Origin: Effrenium voratum
Taxonomy: Eukaryota > Sar > Dinophyceae > Suessiales > Symbiodiniaceae
Direction of reading: 5' to 3'
DNA: 64,000 bases
Assembly: GCA_963377175.1 (NCBI GenBank)
Contig: CAUJNA010001746.1
Coordinates: forward strand, 979,255 to 1,043,254
In this document: one piece after another, positions 1-13,195 of the stretch
Layout: every line of letters starts with the position of its first letter
How positions within the stretch are numbered: position 1 is the stretch's first letter
Program-made: the position numbers and the translations under genes
Notes under the pieces: generated by a model
What the model was told of the DNA's origin: nothing
Databases searched by the model: none
Seen by the model: the letters and a program-made list of their open reading frames with translations, nothing else

Positions 1-30
1 AAGGCATCGGAGCGGACCGCGAAGGACCAC

Positions 31-95
31 TCAATGCCAGGCCTCCCTGCGGGGGTCGATTCCCTCAATACCGTAGAAGGCGCCGGCGATCTGGC
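31..95 (-). CDS. ARH gene, C-terminal exon
   Basis: The minus strand reads GQIAGAFYGIEGIDPRREAW, the conserved C-terminal helix of ADP-ribosylglycohydrolases, followed by H and a TGA. The exon opens after an AG at 96-97, giving an AG|GCCAG acceptor. Whether the TGA at 31-33 is the real stop, or a donor lies just before it, cannot be decided, because the family normally has some further residues and the window ends here. Confidence 0.6.
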
Positions 96-3000
96 CTCGC
101 GCAAAAAACACCGGCTGGAGCGAGTCCCTCGAGCTCGCATCTCGACAAACCCTCTGGCGTCAGTGTCCTGCTTGGCGGTAGGAAAGCAAAGTCGCTGGGG
201 GCGAGGGCCATTTCTACGTTGGACAGGGATGCTGCCAACTCGAAATGACCCGAAGCAAGTGATGTATCCAGTACAACCATTGGCCTTGCAGGTGCTCACC
301 ATGTTGGTGATCCTGGACATCGGACCTTGCAGGGCCTCACCCTGGCAAACTTGATCTTCGCAGTCGCCTTCGATGAACCCAGGAGTGTCTCCCGTTGTTT
401 CCGTTTGTTGATAGCGCGTGCAGTAAGCAAAACACCATTGCATCCTTAGCCTCCCTATAAAAATAGGTTGGTTGCAGGAACTGGGGTGTCTTCTCCCTGT
501 GCTGTCTCAAAATGGTGGACCCGCCAAAATGGGTGAAAATGGATTCCCTTGAAACCCACCCGAAAAAGGATTCCATGAAAAGAGGACATACCCATTCCTG
601 AATTCAATCGACCAAGACTTGGCTGTCCGGAAGCCTAGACTCCTAGACTCCTAGAGGACATTCATGGCATCCAGCTAAAGTAGCACCAAAGCACTAAACA
701 TAAAGGGACGCTAGTGTGTGCCTATGAACAAACCAATAGATGACTGCTGCAGGATGTTTCCGAGGAGTGGGCAGATACGTTGGATTGGAGCTGCCAACTT
801 GGATACAGTCTGAAATTGATCTCCCACAGCCTGCAATGGCGCCAACGGTATCTGCGTCGCCCAAGAAGTTGACCGCCTGGCAGAAACAATGCAGAGGTCA
901 GCCATTTGCCCTTAGCTCCGGGGGAGGAAAGGACCCGCTTGGACAAGCTCCTTTGGGTGCAAGTGGGCCAAGCATTCTGTTTGGCAAGACACATCATCCT
1001 TAGACTTCCCAGTAATATCTCGGTTCGGTCCGAGGTCAGTGGCACAAATTTTCGCAAATATGGTGAGATCTCGCCGGTGCTCCCCGAGTCAGAGCCAAAC
1101 GCCAGCGAGTGACGACTCTGGCTGCATGTGCATTTTTGCAGAAAGGGACCTGGGGGCTGAGTTTTTCCGATTCCCGGGGGCTGCTTTTTTCATCAAGGGC
1201 ATTTTTCTTGACCGCGAGGTTGCTATTTGCCGAACCGGAATACCTATCATCTTGGTCAAAAGCAGGCCTCCCCACCAATTATCCTCAAGCCAGTGACGGC
1301 CCGAACTTGAAAGTGTCCATGTGGGAATAAGAACGTCTCAGGAGGAAAAGCCATGCGCACCTTTGGACCCCACAGTCACTGCTGCCCACGCTCTACATGC
1401 GCCTAGGCTGTCACCTTTTTTGGAGAGAATTCACCCCAATGCATTTGCCAACCTGACTTGGGAGTGACTTTTCATGGTTCCCAACTAAACCAACAACACA
1501 AAACTGGCTATCTCAGATCAGCCCGGCATGCAGGGTTTGCCTAAATATGGCAGCTGTGTTTTGGGCAATTACCAGGTGTGCATAACAAGGGAGCAAGAAT
1601 ATCATAAACCGCACAGCCACTCTGGTTGTCCAGCAGAATCTCTCGCAGAATCCCATTCCATGCACTGTCAAATCCCCAGCCTCCAAGTCCTCGACCAAAA
1701 GACCAACGCCAATTGGGGGGGGTGGGGTCTTGAGCACCGTGGCAAAACCCACTCCCCCGGCGTCTGAGGCGGATCGACTGCTCCCCGGCACCTTCTCCAC
1801 GGCCCGGTGGAAGCAGCTGGAGGGAGTTGGGCGAGTCGGGGTGAGCCAATGGACTTTGGGACATGAGTTCAATGCCGGCAGTTGTGGAGATGGAGTTGGG
1901 GTGATCCAATGGATGTTGGACAGGAAGTGAGTGCCGGCGATCAGGGATTTAGTTGGGGATATGACAACTTAGTACTGCCAAGGTTCACAAAGCTAAGTCG
2001 GGAAAAGCAAACACTCTGCTGCGTCTACGAGCACTGCGTCCCGATAGCCTATGGCATGGCAACTTGCAGTTCAAATGGGAATCTGCTATGATCTGCTTAA
2101 AGTGCTTCCTCGACACATGGCCAACCATGACGTGGAACAAATATGTGATTCCAAAACATCGGTTCGCATGAGACTGCCGGCTCAAAAGCACATGCGTGAG
2201 GTCAGTCTTGCCAGCTACGTTGGCCATGGTACAACCTCCCCATGCCGAATTTGTTGGTAGAAGGGTGTTTCGGTGTCTTCTTTGGAGAGACCCCAATTTG
2301 CTTGGGATAGTGTCATGCGAGTCCCAAATTGTCGGTGGCAAATCATTGGAAAGACCCCGTTTATCTTGTAGGTTTGTCTAAATTTAAGAGCCATTCTTTT
2401 GGGGATTTCAAAGGCCAACCAAAGCATGTCTCTTGAGCTTAGATATTGATTGATTTCTGTTTTGTCTATGGCCGTGATGACTTCCTGGCAATGTTCTTGC
2501 CCGGATGCAGCTCTGGTCCCCCTGAAAATTCAGGTCTCCCATGTCCCTCCCAAAGGCCCATAGACTACCAGTAGTTTTGACCGAACCTCATAGAAATGAC
2601 TCACAAAAGGGACCCGCCACACACATCGTGGCGTGCAAGAAAACGAACGCCCGTGCAAGTGCCGGAACTGTATGACGGACGGAACTCTCAACCAACTGAA
2701 CATGTTCTTAAACTTCCGCCGCAAACGGAAAATAAGCCATAACAAGCCATGCTAACCCCGCGCATCTTCTGTCGGGGCCCCAGGCTCGGTGGTCGCCACT
2801 GCATGCATCGCCATGGCCTCGACTTTCGGACAAAGCAAAGTCCAAACTCTGAAGATTTCCCGAATTAGGTGGTCAGAAACAAGAAACAAATAAAAGAGAA
2901 AAACAATTGCGGGAAGTCTTCATGGGGAGTCCATCTGCATTCGACCAAACAAAGAACTGAGTCCAAGTTGGGAAGTGAGATTCATCCGGGAGTTGGGCAA

Positions 3001-6000
3001 TGTGAATTGGCTGCATGAGGGGTTCCAGTCAAGGAGTCCAGGATTTTGGGAAGTCGTTGGATTACGATGCGGCGGCGATTTGTTCCCGTACCATCCCGCC
3101 ACCTACTCCTATTCGCACAGGAACACGCATTAGCAATGCTCACCAAAATCGACCCAGAGGAACACCACATGCAGTGACCAATCACTTTGAAACATGCGCT
3201 CCTGTTGATTTAGGGTTGGTTCTGGAGATCTGAGATGATAGCGAGGAGCGCATGTGCCCTCTCCAACCGACTGCACTGGTAGGAGCCAATCATGCACCTC
3301 CTGTGGATGTCCTTAATGTCTGAAGCATGTGTTATTTCAACAGTTGGCGTGTCGAACCATCGAGCGGCGTTTTGAATTGCGTACAGAGGGATCTCACATC
3401 AACGAGCTTAGCGTTCACATCTGCCCGACCGCTGAAGGTCCCATCAGGCAGAAGTGAACCAAACAAGGCTGGGCGAATCGAGCCTCGAGGGTGTCAGCGA
3501 ATTCCTCAAAGCCTATGATGAGCAACATGCCAACAGCCCATAAGTTGAAAGGGCATGACACATATACATATATACAATATACAGCATATAAGCATAAATG
3601 TATGTATGCTGAAAACAAATACATTGCATAATATATTGACACTTGCTCACATATCATATACATGATGTATGACAATGTCATATAAGTGTAGGGCACAACC
3701 GCTAAGATAGGGTATGGTTGACATCTTTGCAAGCTTGCAGATTCAGCTATGTTTCCTCAAGCAGCAGCCTAGCGTCTGGCCCTTTCTTCACACCCGGCTC
3801 TTAGCTCGGCACCAAGCCATCCATGCAATAGCCTCAGCTTCGGAGCCAGATGAATGGATCTCTCTGTCGGCCATTGGCAAAACACCTCGCCCATAAACAA
3901 GCCGCAACTTACAAGGTCGTGCTTCTGGCAGAGTCGGGCGATTGTCCGGACACCCGACTGAGCCGGAGCTTTCAAAAACATGCTGTGCTCATGACATCAT
4001 AGTTTCTATGATTGTATCACGCTGTGTTGTTTGTCCACGGACGGGAGATCCATGAAACGGGAAAAGTGAGCAAGGTCAAACAAAAGCCAGGTTTGACCAG
4101 ACCAGTCTGAAGCTGAACATCTACTACAAGCAGTCAACATCAACATCTACTACAAGCAGTCAACATCAACATCTACTACAAGCAGTCAACATCAATGAGT
4201 AAACTTGTAACTCCTGGACCGCTTCATTCAGAGGCGACATGCGGACCGAGCCGCTTCCAGCATAGCACCGCGACACGGGATGGCCGTTGTACTTCTCGCC
4301 CCGGGCCCTGGATTGGCACTGGATCGGCTCTGAGGTTGCATTGAAAGGTCAGGATCCCAGATGCCCAGTGGATTTTCATGGGAAACAAGCGGCATCCGAT
4401 TTGTTTGGTTGGTTGACTTTAAAGGGGAACCCTTCCCAAAAAAAGGACAACAGGAAGCAACCCACTGGGCACCTGGGGGATTGTTCAGCTTCACTCGAAC
4501 TGGCAGTTTGGAGACCGGTGGTTTGGTGGCTGGGACGTGGTTTCTCAACTATCCTCCACAAGAACGCAGGGTTCACATCCCAAACCACCAATTCAAATCA
4601 CCACTTGCGGGATACGTGAATCGTAGTAGACAGAACTCTTGTGCCCCGTTGAAACATCGAAAGAACTCCGATTCTCCGTCTCGCTGATGCTCAGTGGGGA
4701 ATGAAGCGGAAGGAGATTCGCTTGAAGAAAACCACAAGGGATGCCTAACAAGGGTCCTTCCCTCATTCCCTGCTGAGCGCAAGCAAGTCTTCAAGAATTC
4801 TCAAAGTGCGCCTTGGCAATACACATTTAGCCAGCCTGAGGGTCTTGTGTGTGCTCGATGCGCAAAAACGGGGCTCGTGTTTTGAGATGAAGCCCGTGAT
4901 ATTTTGAAGCTGGGGAGGAGCTCCGACCGCTTCAGTCACAAGCTGTGCAACGAGAGCGACATGAGCCGCTGACAAGCCGACGTTGGCAACACATACTGCC
5001 ACTGGCAAACATGCCAGATGGAAGCATAGATCAGCAAGATAAACTAGGATCAGCAAGATAAATTTGCAGAGAACTAGAGACCGCATGGCACACAGCATCG
5101 GAACCACTGCAATTTCAGAAGACACAGCGTGCTCATGGGCTCTTGGGGCAAGACTGGGTGCCCTATGAAGAGCATCAGGCGTATGTCCATGCTATCCCAG
5201 GGATATTCAAGCAGCCCCTCCTGCAGAGACACTCGCCCATGAAAAGAAGAGGTCCTTGCCCAATGCAGGAACTGGTTGATCCAAAGTTCATCCAAAAACG
5301 CCTATCTTTGCACAAAGGAACCAGCAAGGTTCGCACATCTTTGGCGCCACCGCCTTTTGCTGGCCCAAACAAAGCAGGAGTCCACCATCCCCAAACCAAC
5401 CATGCATGCAGTGCCTTGTTGTACGTGGACCCAAGCAACACGGAACCATTAGAACCGAGCCAAAACAAAAGAAATGGGGTACAAACCAAAAACCAGAGCA
5501 AGCCGGGGTGATCCAGGCTGTTGCTTGCTCCCGGTGGAACCTCGAGTGTCACATCTCGCCGAGCCAACTACACAAGTTCTTCGATGAAAAGCAAGTTGCT
5601 TTCTCCAGCCCGCGGATATTTGCAGGTGCTGAGCGAACGATCGCAAACAAAAACTAATCAAAACTATCTTTTTCAAGGAACAAAAAACAAGGAGACAGCA
5701 GCTTTGGGTTGAACAGCGCAAGCCGCGAGCGATCTCGCCTGAAGGTTGCAAGCAGCTCCAAACTGGGCTGCTGCCAGTTCCAGCAACGCTCAAGATCTCC
5801 CTCCTGGCAAACCGTCCGCAAGTGGCCAGATTTGCTTAGTTAGATCTACAGCTGGTAGGACATTCCGCAGGTCAAAGAGCAAAAGTAATGGTGGGCCCAA
5901 TTTTATGCTTTTCGTGCTTTTTGAGAACCAACCATCCATAGGGTGTGGGCGTTCCCATCAGTGGCTCATGGGAAGCATCCAAAACAATAATGGTTCTGAG

Positions 6001-7689
6001 GATTCATCGAAGGATCTAAATGTCCCCATAATCATTGGTTTCCGATTTGTTTGTTCAAGCAACGCACCGCAAACAAACGAACCATGATTGTCTTGCCTGG
6101 GATTGTTCAAAACAAAGAAGTCATAGCATACATGTACCCTGGTAAACAAGCTTTGGCTTCACACTTGCCAGAGTCATTGAGCTGTCCACTACTGGGGATC
6201 CCTCACTTCCTAACGTAACCCCTGCAATTGCTGACCGGCTCCTTGCATGGGGAGCCTCGCTGAGGATCACTGGCTCAAACTTCCAACCAGGCCCTCACAT
6301 AAAAGGTGCAAGGAAGGCTGAATCATCCGGGAGACCAAGAATGCATGCACGCTTTCAATACAAAGTCAAACGTTGTCTCGATTTTCAATAGATCGGGTAC
6401 AAACTGGATAAAAAACAACCACGCCCCATGCCCATGGAGCCCCTCCCGGAAGGCCCAGTCTTGACGGATGGGTTGGTGCAATGTGAAGCAGGCTCTCGCG
6501 ATGGGGCAACGCAGCACCCTTTCTTTGGTACAAGTATATGGTTGATTTTAAAGGGGATTCCCTCCCGTCCAAACAAAGCATGCTTCGACAAAGCACGGTT
6601 TTGTGCAGGCCTATAACGTCGCACCTGGTTTAATACTGGCACCCTGATGCATGTCAAGTTTCCTCGGCTTAAGCGCGACCCCCCCCCCCATGTTTTGGTA
6701 CCATGATTCATGTCAAGTGTGTTTTGCCGATTGCAAAACAAATCTGGGAAAAAGCGGCAAACCAAATCGGGCAAAAATCACCGGGCAAACATTAGAAATT
6801 CCTTGTTTGAAGTGGTACCCAAACCATCAATTTTAAAATACCTTCAGTACAAACAGTTGAGGGCAGCCAGTCACACAAACAGGTTGCCCACAAGCGGCCC
6901 TGATTCTGTTTAATGTGACTGTTTTGGGTGGTTCTTTAAGTTCCAGCTTCCAAACCAAAGCCTGAGCCTTTACTTTTCAACGGCGGTTCGCTCAAAGGGC
7001 AGGAGAAAGGCCTGAAGATAGGAAATCAATTTTGCAAGTGGTAACTTCTTTAGAAAACACAAAGGGGGGTGCCCACGGGAGCCACTGATCCTGTTGAATG
7101 TGACTGTTTAGGCTGCTTAGGGATCTTCTTTAAATTCCCGAAACCAAGTACTGGGATCTCTAAAAGTGAGTCCTGGCAGTACAAACTTTAAACTAGGCAA
7201 TACTAAACTAAGCAATGTAAGTCGTTGCAATGCTAAATTGAGACTAGGCAATACTAAACTAAGCACTGGGAATCCGAAAGTGAATCCTGGCAGTGCTATA
7301 CACAGACAGGCAATGCTTTTCTCGGACCAGGCAATGCCAAACCAAGTTCTGGCAATCCAACAGAAAGCGCTTGCAACACTATAGCAATACTTAAGTCATC
7401 CCAGCTCCCTGCCAGACCCCTATTCAGGACCCCCGAGCACTGGTTTGACTGTTGGGGAAAGAGGCCCCCCCACCAAGCAAGGTCCAACATTCGAGGACAT
7501 TTGAGAACTTATGGGTTCCCCCATAACTCAGATGCCCAATGGCCATGGGAAAAAAGGGCATCCTTTTTTGGTTAGTGGAGTTTAAAGGGGAACCCCCTCC
7601 AAAAAAAAGGGAGACAAAAGGTCGGATGCCACTGGGCAACTGGGTAACCTGAGCCCAGAAAGGGCTTTTCCTCCGCTCGGACGTGATCC
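96..7689. other. Host intronic DNA, no gene resolved
   Basis: No convincing exon is visible here apart from a weak candidate near 1.77-1.83 kb. The stretch contains a 26-bp triplicate (4117-4196), a poly-C run at 6680, scattered short copies of a TTTAAAGGGGA-type repeat (near 4420, 6550 and 7580) and a loose tandem array of GGCAATACTAAACTA-like units at about 7180-7330. The missing ARH exon with the GDxD motif should lie here. Confidence 0.5.
4117..4196. repeat. 26-bp minisatellite, three units
   Basis: Three head-to-tail copies of a 26-bp unit built around CATCTACTACAAGCAGTCAA, essentially identical. It lies in presumed intronic DNA and has no coding role. Confidence 0.9.
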
Positions 7690-7838
7690 AACTGATCGGA
7701 TCGCCTTGGAGGAGCTCGCCAAGGCCCGCAGCTCCAAAAGCGCCGCTCGGACCTCTTCGTCCTCGGTGGCTTTGAGGCGGTGATCCAGGCGCACCACGTA
7801 GGCGCCGGAGCTCCTGGAGTCGCGCAGCGAGAGGCCGG
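7690..7838 (-). CDS. Probable ARH gene exon
   Basis: A GC-rich block in presumed intron DNA is open in the minus strand and reads AYVVRLDHRLKATEDEEVR followed by ALLELRALASSSK, an amphipathic charged stretch typical of coding sequence. It lies between the exon with the TETARFLAFLLHAA helix and the C-terminal exon, where the family has variable helices. A second minus frame is also open and ends GELLQGDPISW, so frame and edges remain uncertain. Confidence 0.4.
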
Positions 7839-8725
7839 GAATGAGAATTGGAATACGAATCGAGGAAAACCCTCCCACCGATTTGGAGCCCCGTTGTTCG
7901 GGAATCCCCAAAACCGGCGCATTCCAATACTCATTCCCTACCTATGGCACCAGCAAGGAAATCTGTAGACCATTGAAAGTGCCCAAAATAGTTGATGGTC
8001 CAGTGAACCTTTTAATGCCAAGTCCAAGACGGGACCAACAACAACGAAGGTGCTCCAGTTCGGGCACATTCTGACTAGAGTCTGCTTTGAAATCTGCGAA
8101 GGGCAATCACCTCAAGTTCGGGCCAAAGGCGATGCCTTAAGTGTGCCGTGCTGTGCAGCGAACTCAGCTGGGTTGCCCAGCACTTTGAACAGCACAATAC
8201 ATAACTTAGCTCTGCAGACAGTCTGAGAGCTGAATTGAAATTGAACAGCATGGCTGCTGATTTCAGAGCCCATGCAAACCAATTTTCTTTCGGGCCATCT
8301 GGATCAGCCCTTCAGAGCGCTGTCTCCGTTTCTGAACTCGCCAAGACACTGAACCAGGAAATCTCGGGCACTGGCGTCCTGCGGCTTTGGATCCACACGC
8401 GGGCTCTCGGGGCAATAGATCCGCTCATGGCAAGTGGCCGTGAATTTCAATAAGGGACCCTTTGGCGTACATCAAAATTCGGTGGAGATTGATGTTCACC
8501 ACCCACGTTTTTAGGGTGGCGGATGTCGTGATGGCAGGTGCCTCTGATTGCTCAAGTCCAAGACTGTCCATAGTGTCGACCTCCTCTCAGCAAATGTTAC
8601 ATCGTGACAAGAAGGTTTAAGCGGCATGGGCATAGAGAATGACGGCTAGCCTGGAGATGATGCGAGCTGCCACTGCACAATATTGATAAACAAAGGACGC
8701 CTGGTCATGATTCCATCGCAATACA

Positions 8726-8790
8726 CACATAACATATATATATATATATATACAGCATATATATATTATCATAAATATATACACATCTTA
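8726..8790. repeat. (TA)n-rich microsatellite
   Basis: An alternating TA run near 8730-8752, followed by more TATATA tracts. Similar TA runs occur near 12845, 17955 and 27440. CA or TG runs occur near 9096, 15378, 17245, 20818, 22822 and 63064. Low-complexity host DNA. Confidence 0.85.
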
Positions 8791-8868
8791 TCCACACCAC
8801 CGGGGTCCAAATAGCAATGTACACTGCAACATGTGCATAGAGCCCAAGAAGGGGTCCCGCGGTCTTAC

Positions 8869-8968
8869 GTTCTGCGGGAGTGTCTGGGCGCTTTAGGATC
8901 CTCCGCTCGGTTGATGGCGGCGTGCAGGAGGAAGGCCAGAAACCGGGCAGTCTCCGTTGCAAGCGCGC
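8869..8968 (-). CDS. ARH gene exon, ACxLLA-type helix
   Basis: A 100-bp exon that encodes ALATETARFLAFLLHAAINR and then AEDPKAPRHSRRT. It follows the SSLATHP exon in phase, giving a joined ...HPGALATETAR... that matches the helix after the conserved TH.G/SHP motif of the family. The acceptor is CCAG|GCGCG and the donor is AAC|GTAAGA, a canonical 5' splice site, so both edges are fairly secure. Confidence 0.7.
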
Positions 8969-9372
8969 CTGGCGGGATTGAAAGACCCCACAGGTTTACA
9001 TACCGGGGGTCCAAGAAAGGGGGACCCAAAAGTGGTGGTGTTCCTCTGAATGTCCCTCTCAACAAAGGGTGGAAAAGAGTACCCCCAAACACCAAACACA
9101 CACACACACACACCCGCGCGCGCGTGTACAGCACAGCACAGTGTACAGAAACAGAAAACATGGCCCCAGAAGGGACAATCTTTCCAAAGGCATGGCATTC
9201 TTCTTTTCACAAGGTCATTTCATCGCTCACGAGTTCAAGTGTGCATTGCCTTCGGATACATGAAATGCCCAAAGATTTTGCCCCACGCGAAAAACAAGCA
9301 ACAACCTCGACTCAGCATGGTCTGCTCTCCGACTTGAGGGCCATAGCCACAACAATTCACACGCCCAGGCGC

Positions 9373-9429
9373 CTGGGTGGGTGGCTAAGCTGGACTTGGC
9401 AGCCGCATCCAGCGTTTCCTCCACCCGCT
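9373..9429 (-). CDS. ARH gene microexon with SSLATHP motif
   Basis: A 57-bp exon reading RVEETLDAAAKSSLATHP, the conserved ligand-pocket segment of ADP-ribosylglycohydrolases (usually SxxTHP). The acceptor is TGCCAG|AGCGG and the apparent donor is CCAG|GCGCC, a GC donor. The next exon's acceptor repeats CCAG|GCGC, so the same word flanks the intron at both ends. The phase fits the downstream exon at 8869-8968. Confidence 0.7.
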
Positions 9430-10393
9430 CTGGCAGGTTGTAGAAGATGGCCACCTGGCAGTCCGTCCGTTGGGATGCGTTGGAAAGAGAGGATAGTGAT
9501 GTTGCTAGCTCCAGGCATTTGCACGCACACATACAGTACAAAGCCCCCCAACTCCGAACAAAGAGCTGTCCATACCGTCCCACAATGCTCCCATGGGACT
9601 CCAGAGCAGTCCACGCACCCCGAGGTAAGACTAGTCTGCGTGGGACTGTAGGGTCGTCTCGCATGCTATCACCCGCCCAGGGCAACCTTGCATATGTCCG
9701 GAAGCAAAATGCATTTAGCGATCAAGGCATCTTTTCTGGCAGTGACTAAAGTAACATAATCTGAGTCTTGAAATGCAGGAACAACCACTCAATTGCACTA
9801 TTTTGCATCTGGAGAGAAGCCACTTTTCGGGTGAAGTGCAACGAAATCAATGAAATCTGAAATCTGAACATGGGGCCAACGCCTCACACCCCAAAAGCAG
9901 TCCCACCAAAAAGGAGGTTATCCTTTGGTACATGTTTAGGAAGAAGTTATCTTCCTAGAAAAAAAGAGTCAAACAACAAGCCCTCACTGAATGCTGACAC
10001 CTCACCTGCTTGGTCATACCCTCTCAGCAGAACAAACTGGCAAAACCCGCGGAAGAAAAATCGAGGGAACAGCCCAAATTTGGCGCCTCCGCCGCTGTGT
10101 TGCAAAACAACCCTTCGATTGCCGTTGTGTTGCCTTCCCAAGACCATGTCGGCAACATTTGTGTGCATTCACCCCCAAGTGACCCCAATGCAGGCACCGA
10201 TGAACTGGTCAAAGCCTGCAATGGCTCCCCTTGCTGCTCTGAGTCAGCATATGGGTGCCAATTTTAGGAACTGCACCCCCCTACAGTAAATGGCGCAACA
10301 AATGGGCTCAAATGTCCTTCTGGTTTCCCCTTACTCCCCAAAAAGGGCAACTCCAAAAATCGACGAGCCCATATATCAGAAACATGCCACCGG

Positions 10394-10441
10394 CCGACTG
10401 GAGCCAAGCGCATGAGCCCACCGTTGCCGGAGTCGCCTCGG
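10394..10441 (-). CDS. ARH gene microexon, GNGGLMRLAPV
   Basis: The minus strand reads RGDSGNGGLMRLAPVGR, the near-invariant GNGxLMRxAP segment of the family that lines the ADP-ribose site. An acceptor GCCAG precedes it at 10442-10446. The donor is either a GC or GT dinucleotide around 10392-10396. Size and splice pattern match the other microexons. Confidence 0.7.
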
Positions 10442-13134
10442 CTGGCAAGCGGATGGCTTTGTCGAAATGGGACCTGCGTTGGTTTCCTTTGGGTTTCCCT
10501 TTCAACCAACGAAGGCTAGAAAAAGACAGTCCATTTCGAATGCAGGCATCAGTTGCACACTTGCATCGGCCATTTCATCACACCAACCACAAGTTTGGTA
10601 ATGCTTGTAGATCCTGGCTTCTCAACGGGTGACTTCTTTCTCCGGTTGAGAAATTGAGGTTGCTGAGGGCCTTCCCAGAGCACATGGAACTTGATGGAAT
10701 GCCTGGTGACCAAAGAAATGACTGCCAGCTGAGCCTAGTGAGCCTTGTGCCGAGTATCTAGCTTGCATTTCATCATTGGTTCTGAACAATAGAAACACAT
10801 TATCCTTCTGAGAAGATGCAGCAACAACTGTTGTGGGATACTCAGTGCCAGACATACTGCTTCAAAGTGGAGCACGTGGTTTGTCAATAGTTTTCATTGA
10901 AACATATAATAGAGCAACGGATTAGAAATCAAAGACTCACAAAATTCAAGCAATCTCAATGTGCCTAACGAGCTTACAATACCAAAGGACCTTTGCTCGA
11001 ATAGCCTCAGTATCTGGCACAATGCTGCACATGCGAAAGGTAACGCCAAAACTAAAGTGGATAATTTGATTTGTGCTTCACAGCGCCCCAGCGCATTGAA
11101 AATCATTCCGATTTCCGCATGGCTGACCTATAGCACTGAGACAGGCGGGTTGAGGGCCTACCAACTATCACAATTGGCCGCAAGAAGCTTCTCCTATCCA
11201 ACACAAATTGGCCCAAGCGGGATGTCCAGCAGAATTTCTGAAAGCCTCTGGAACCCTCCCGGAACTCCTGAGCATATTTGGGAAGCGACCCCAAATCTTT
11301 CAGCTGGGGAAGAGACATGGCGAGCAGCAGCAGAAATCTTGGTTGTGTAAAAGGTAAATCAGTGGCCCGAGGAGGCCTATCAGCTGCTTTTACACATCCG
11401 GGAAATGCAACCAGCTACTTCTTAAGTGCCTGGATCTCAGTCGCCTGGAGCCCGCGAGGCTTATCTCCTGACTGAAAGCACCAGGGCTTGGGTACCTAGA
11501 TGCTCAACGGCCATCGTTATCTTTACTTTGGCACTCCATAACAAACTGGTACATTTGGCTTGCATTGACTATTACTACAGGCTTTTGCACAAGGAAACTG
11601 TTCGAAAGTCGTTTCAGATTCGGCCGCAAGCTGGACAGGCGGCTGCTCCCAGGGTTGATGTACTCCGGCTCGATGGGCAGGTCGGGTTTGAGAGCCATGA
11701 GGCTTTTGGCCTAAGCCAAACGTGGCGAGAGAGCAAACCCCTCCTAAGCGAATGAACGGTGCTGTGCGTGTTGATCTAAGGGCTCATAGGGAACAGAAAC
11801 CGCTCCCTTGAAGCATGCTCACTACCCCACAAATCCCGACTGTTTGTGGATACCAAAATGGATTGTCGGGGTTCTCCACCGGGCCCGGAATTTCTGCAGA
11901 GGGGTCATGACCCTTAGGGTAAGCTCAACCGCCACTTTCATTATAGTGATACTAGCTTTCAGAAACTAGCATCCAGAAAAGATTACTTACATACCTTCAA
12001 ACTATGTTTAGGATGGGACTCATGCACAAATAAATAAAACACGTGGCGAGACCCTCAGGTTGATACAGCCCAGCATGGCATTCAGCCCGCAAAGCACTGC
12101 ATTTTCCAGCTATTGAACGGGGCATTGCATAAAATATGATATGCCCTTCAGCCCTATGTAGCAGCATTCAAAACAATCTGGTTTGGATGTCACTGCAAAT
12201 GTGTGGTAACACTTAAGACTTAGCAACATGTGTGCAATAAGCGGATGAGGCCGGTAAAAGTGCTTTGTCGGAGAAATGCGGAGTTCTCGGAAATAGGGGC
12301 TTTACATTACACTATGGATTATGTGCCTTGTCGAAATGCTGTGGATCCCCAACACATTCACAAAGCTTATTAACAATTCAGCTAAAGTTCTTCGGTTGTT
12401 TCTAGTATAAGACCAGCAATGCAATTTGTCATAATCTGCCGAGCTGCAGCATGTAAGCAAAGTAATTTATTGTATGTGTTCATGGCGTGTACTAGCATAT
12501 CTTGGATGCAAGCATGGAATATAATAGTCATAATTTGCCAAGCAAAAAAATGCTTGTATGTATTCATGGCATGCACTGGCATATCTTGGATGCAAGCATG
12601 GTATACCGTACTTATAGCCATAATTGTCGCGGGTGGGTGCTTTGCAGGAGGTGAAACGCTAAGCTAAAATAATTGTTTGTTCTCCCACATCTGGTTTCAC
12701 TGCTTGATTTCCGAATTGAACTTGCACCACTCAATGGGCCCAGGTGTTTAACATACAACACATGCTTATGTGTATTCTATTGTCCCTTTCATTTGGCAGT
12801 GCTTTCTGGACATGGTAGTGTTTTTTTTTTTTGGGGGGGGCTACCATATATATATATATACATAATCTGCCATTCTGCTGATAGCGCCTCTCAACCTACC
12901 CAGCCCACATTCAATGGACAGGTGACCTGCCTTTTGCAGGTTTGATGTTGTTTGTCTGCTGCTTTGAAAAGTCTAGTCTCAAGGTGCCAGAGGAAGGGAA
13001 ACTGCCATATGAACAAGGCCTCCACAATATGTCCATGCAGTTGCATTGAGAATCAGGCTTGTAAAATGTCTCGCCCGATTCGGCCAGATCAAGCAAGTGT
13101 GGACAGATTGCGGGCGAAGTGGCTGTGTTGTAAC
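10442..13134. other. Host intronic DNA
   Basis: Intron between the GNGGLMR and GMNNPFR exons. A possible extra exon lies near 11.60-11.70 kb (minus frame containing KPDLPIEPEYINPGSSRLSS), but it has no family match. A near-duplicate of about 82 bp lies at 12.46-12.61 kb and a TA run near 12,845. Nothing else stands out. Confidence 0.4.
12462..12605. repeat. Two-unit direct repeat of about 82 bp
   Basis: Two similar copies containing CATATCTTGGATGCAAGCAT (near 12,498 and 12,580), each preceded by a TTGTATGTRTTCATGGC segment. Host intronic minisatellite. Confidence 0.8.
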
Positions 13135-13195
13135 CCAGGCCAAAGCTCTTCCGCTTCTTCCGCTCCTTGTCGAGACGGAAGGGGTTGTTCATGCC
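13135..13195 (-). CDS. ARH gene microexon, GMNNPFR block
   Basis: A 61-bp exon reading GMNNPFRLDKERKKRKSFGL plus a split glycine. A YNNAFR.D..R..R.S.GLG block is seen in a subgroup of eukaryotic ADP-ribosylglycohydrolases between the TDDT and GNG.LMR motifs, which is exactly its position here. The acceptor is GGCCAG|GGCAT and the donor CTGG|GTTAC. Confidence 0.65.

Noticed and set aside
1765..1835. Minus-frame SCFHRAVEKV as the ARH exon before GDxD
   Set aside because: Only a loose resemblance to the SFEEAV segment; no adjoining GDxD and several open frames.
10770..10856. Minus-frame exon candidate TVVAASSQKDNVFLLFRTND
   Set aside because: Coding-like but without family match or clear splice sites.
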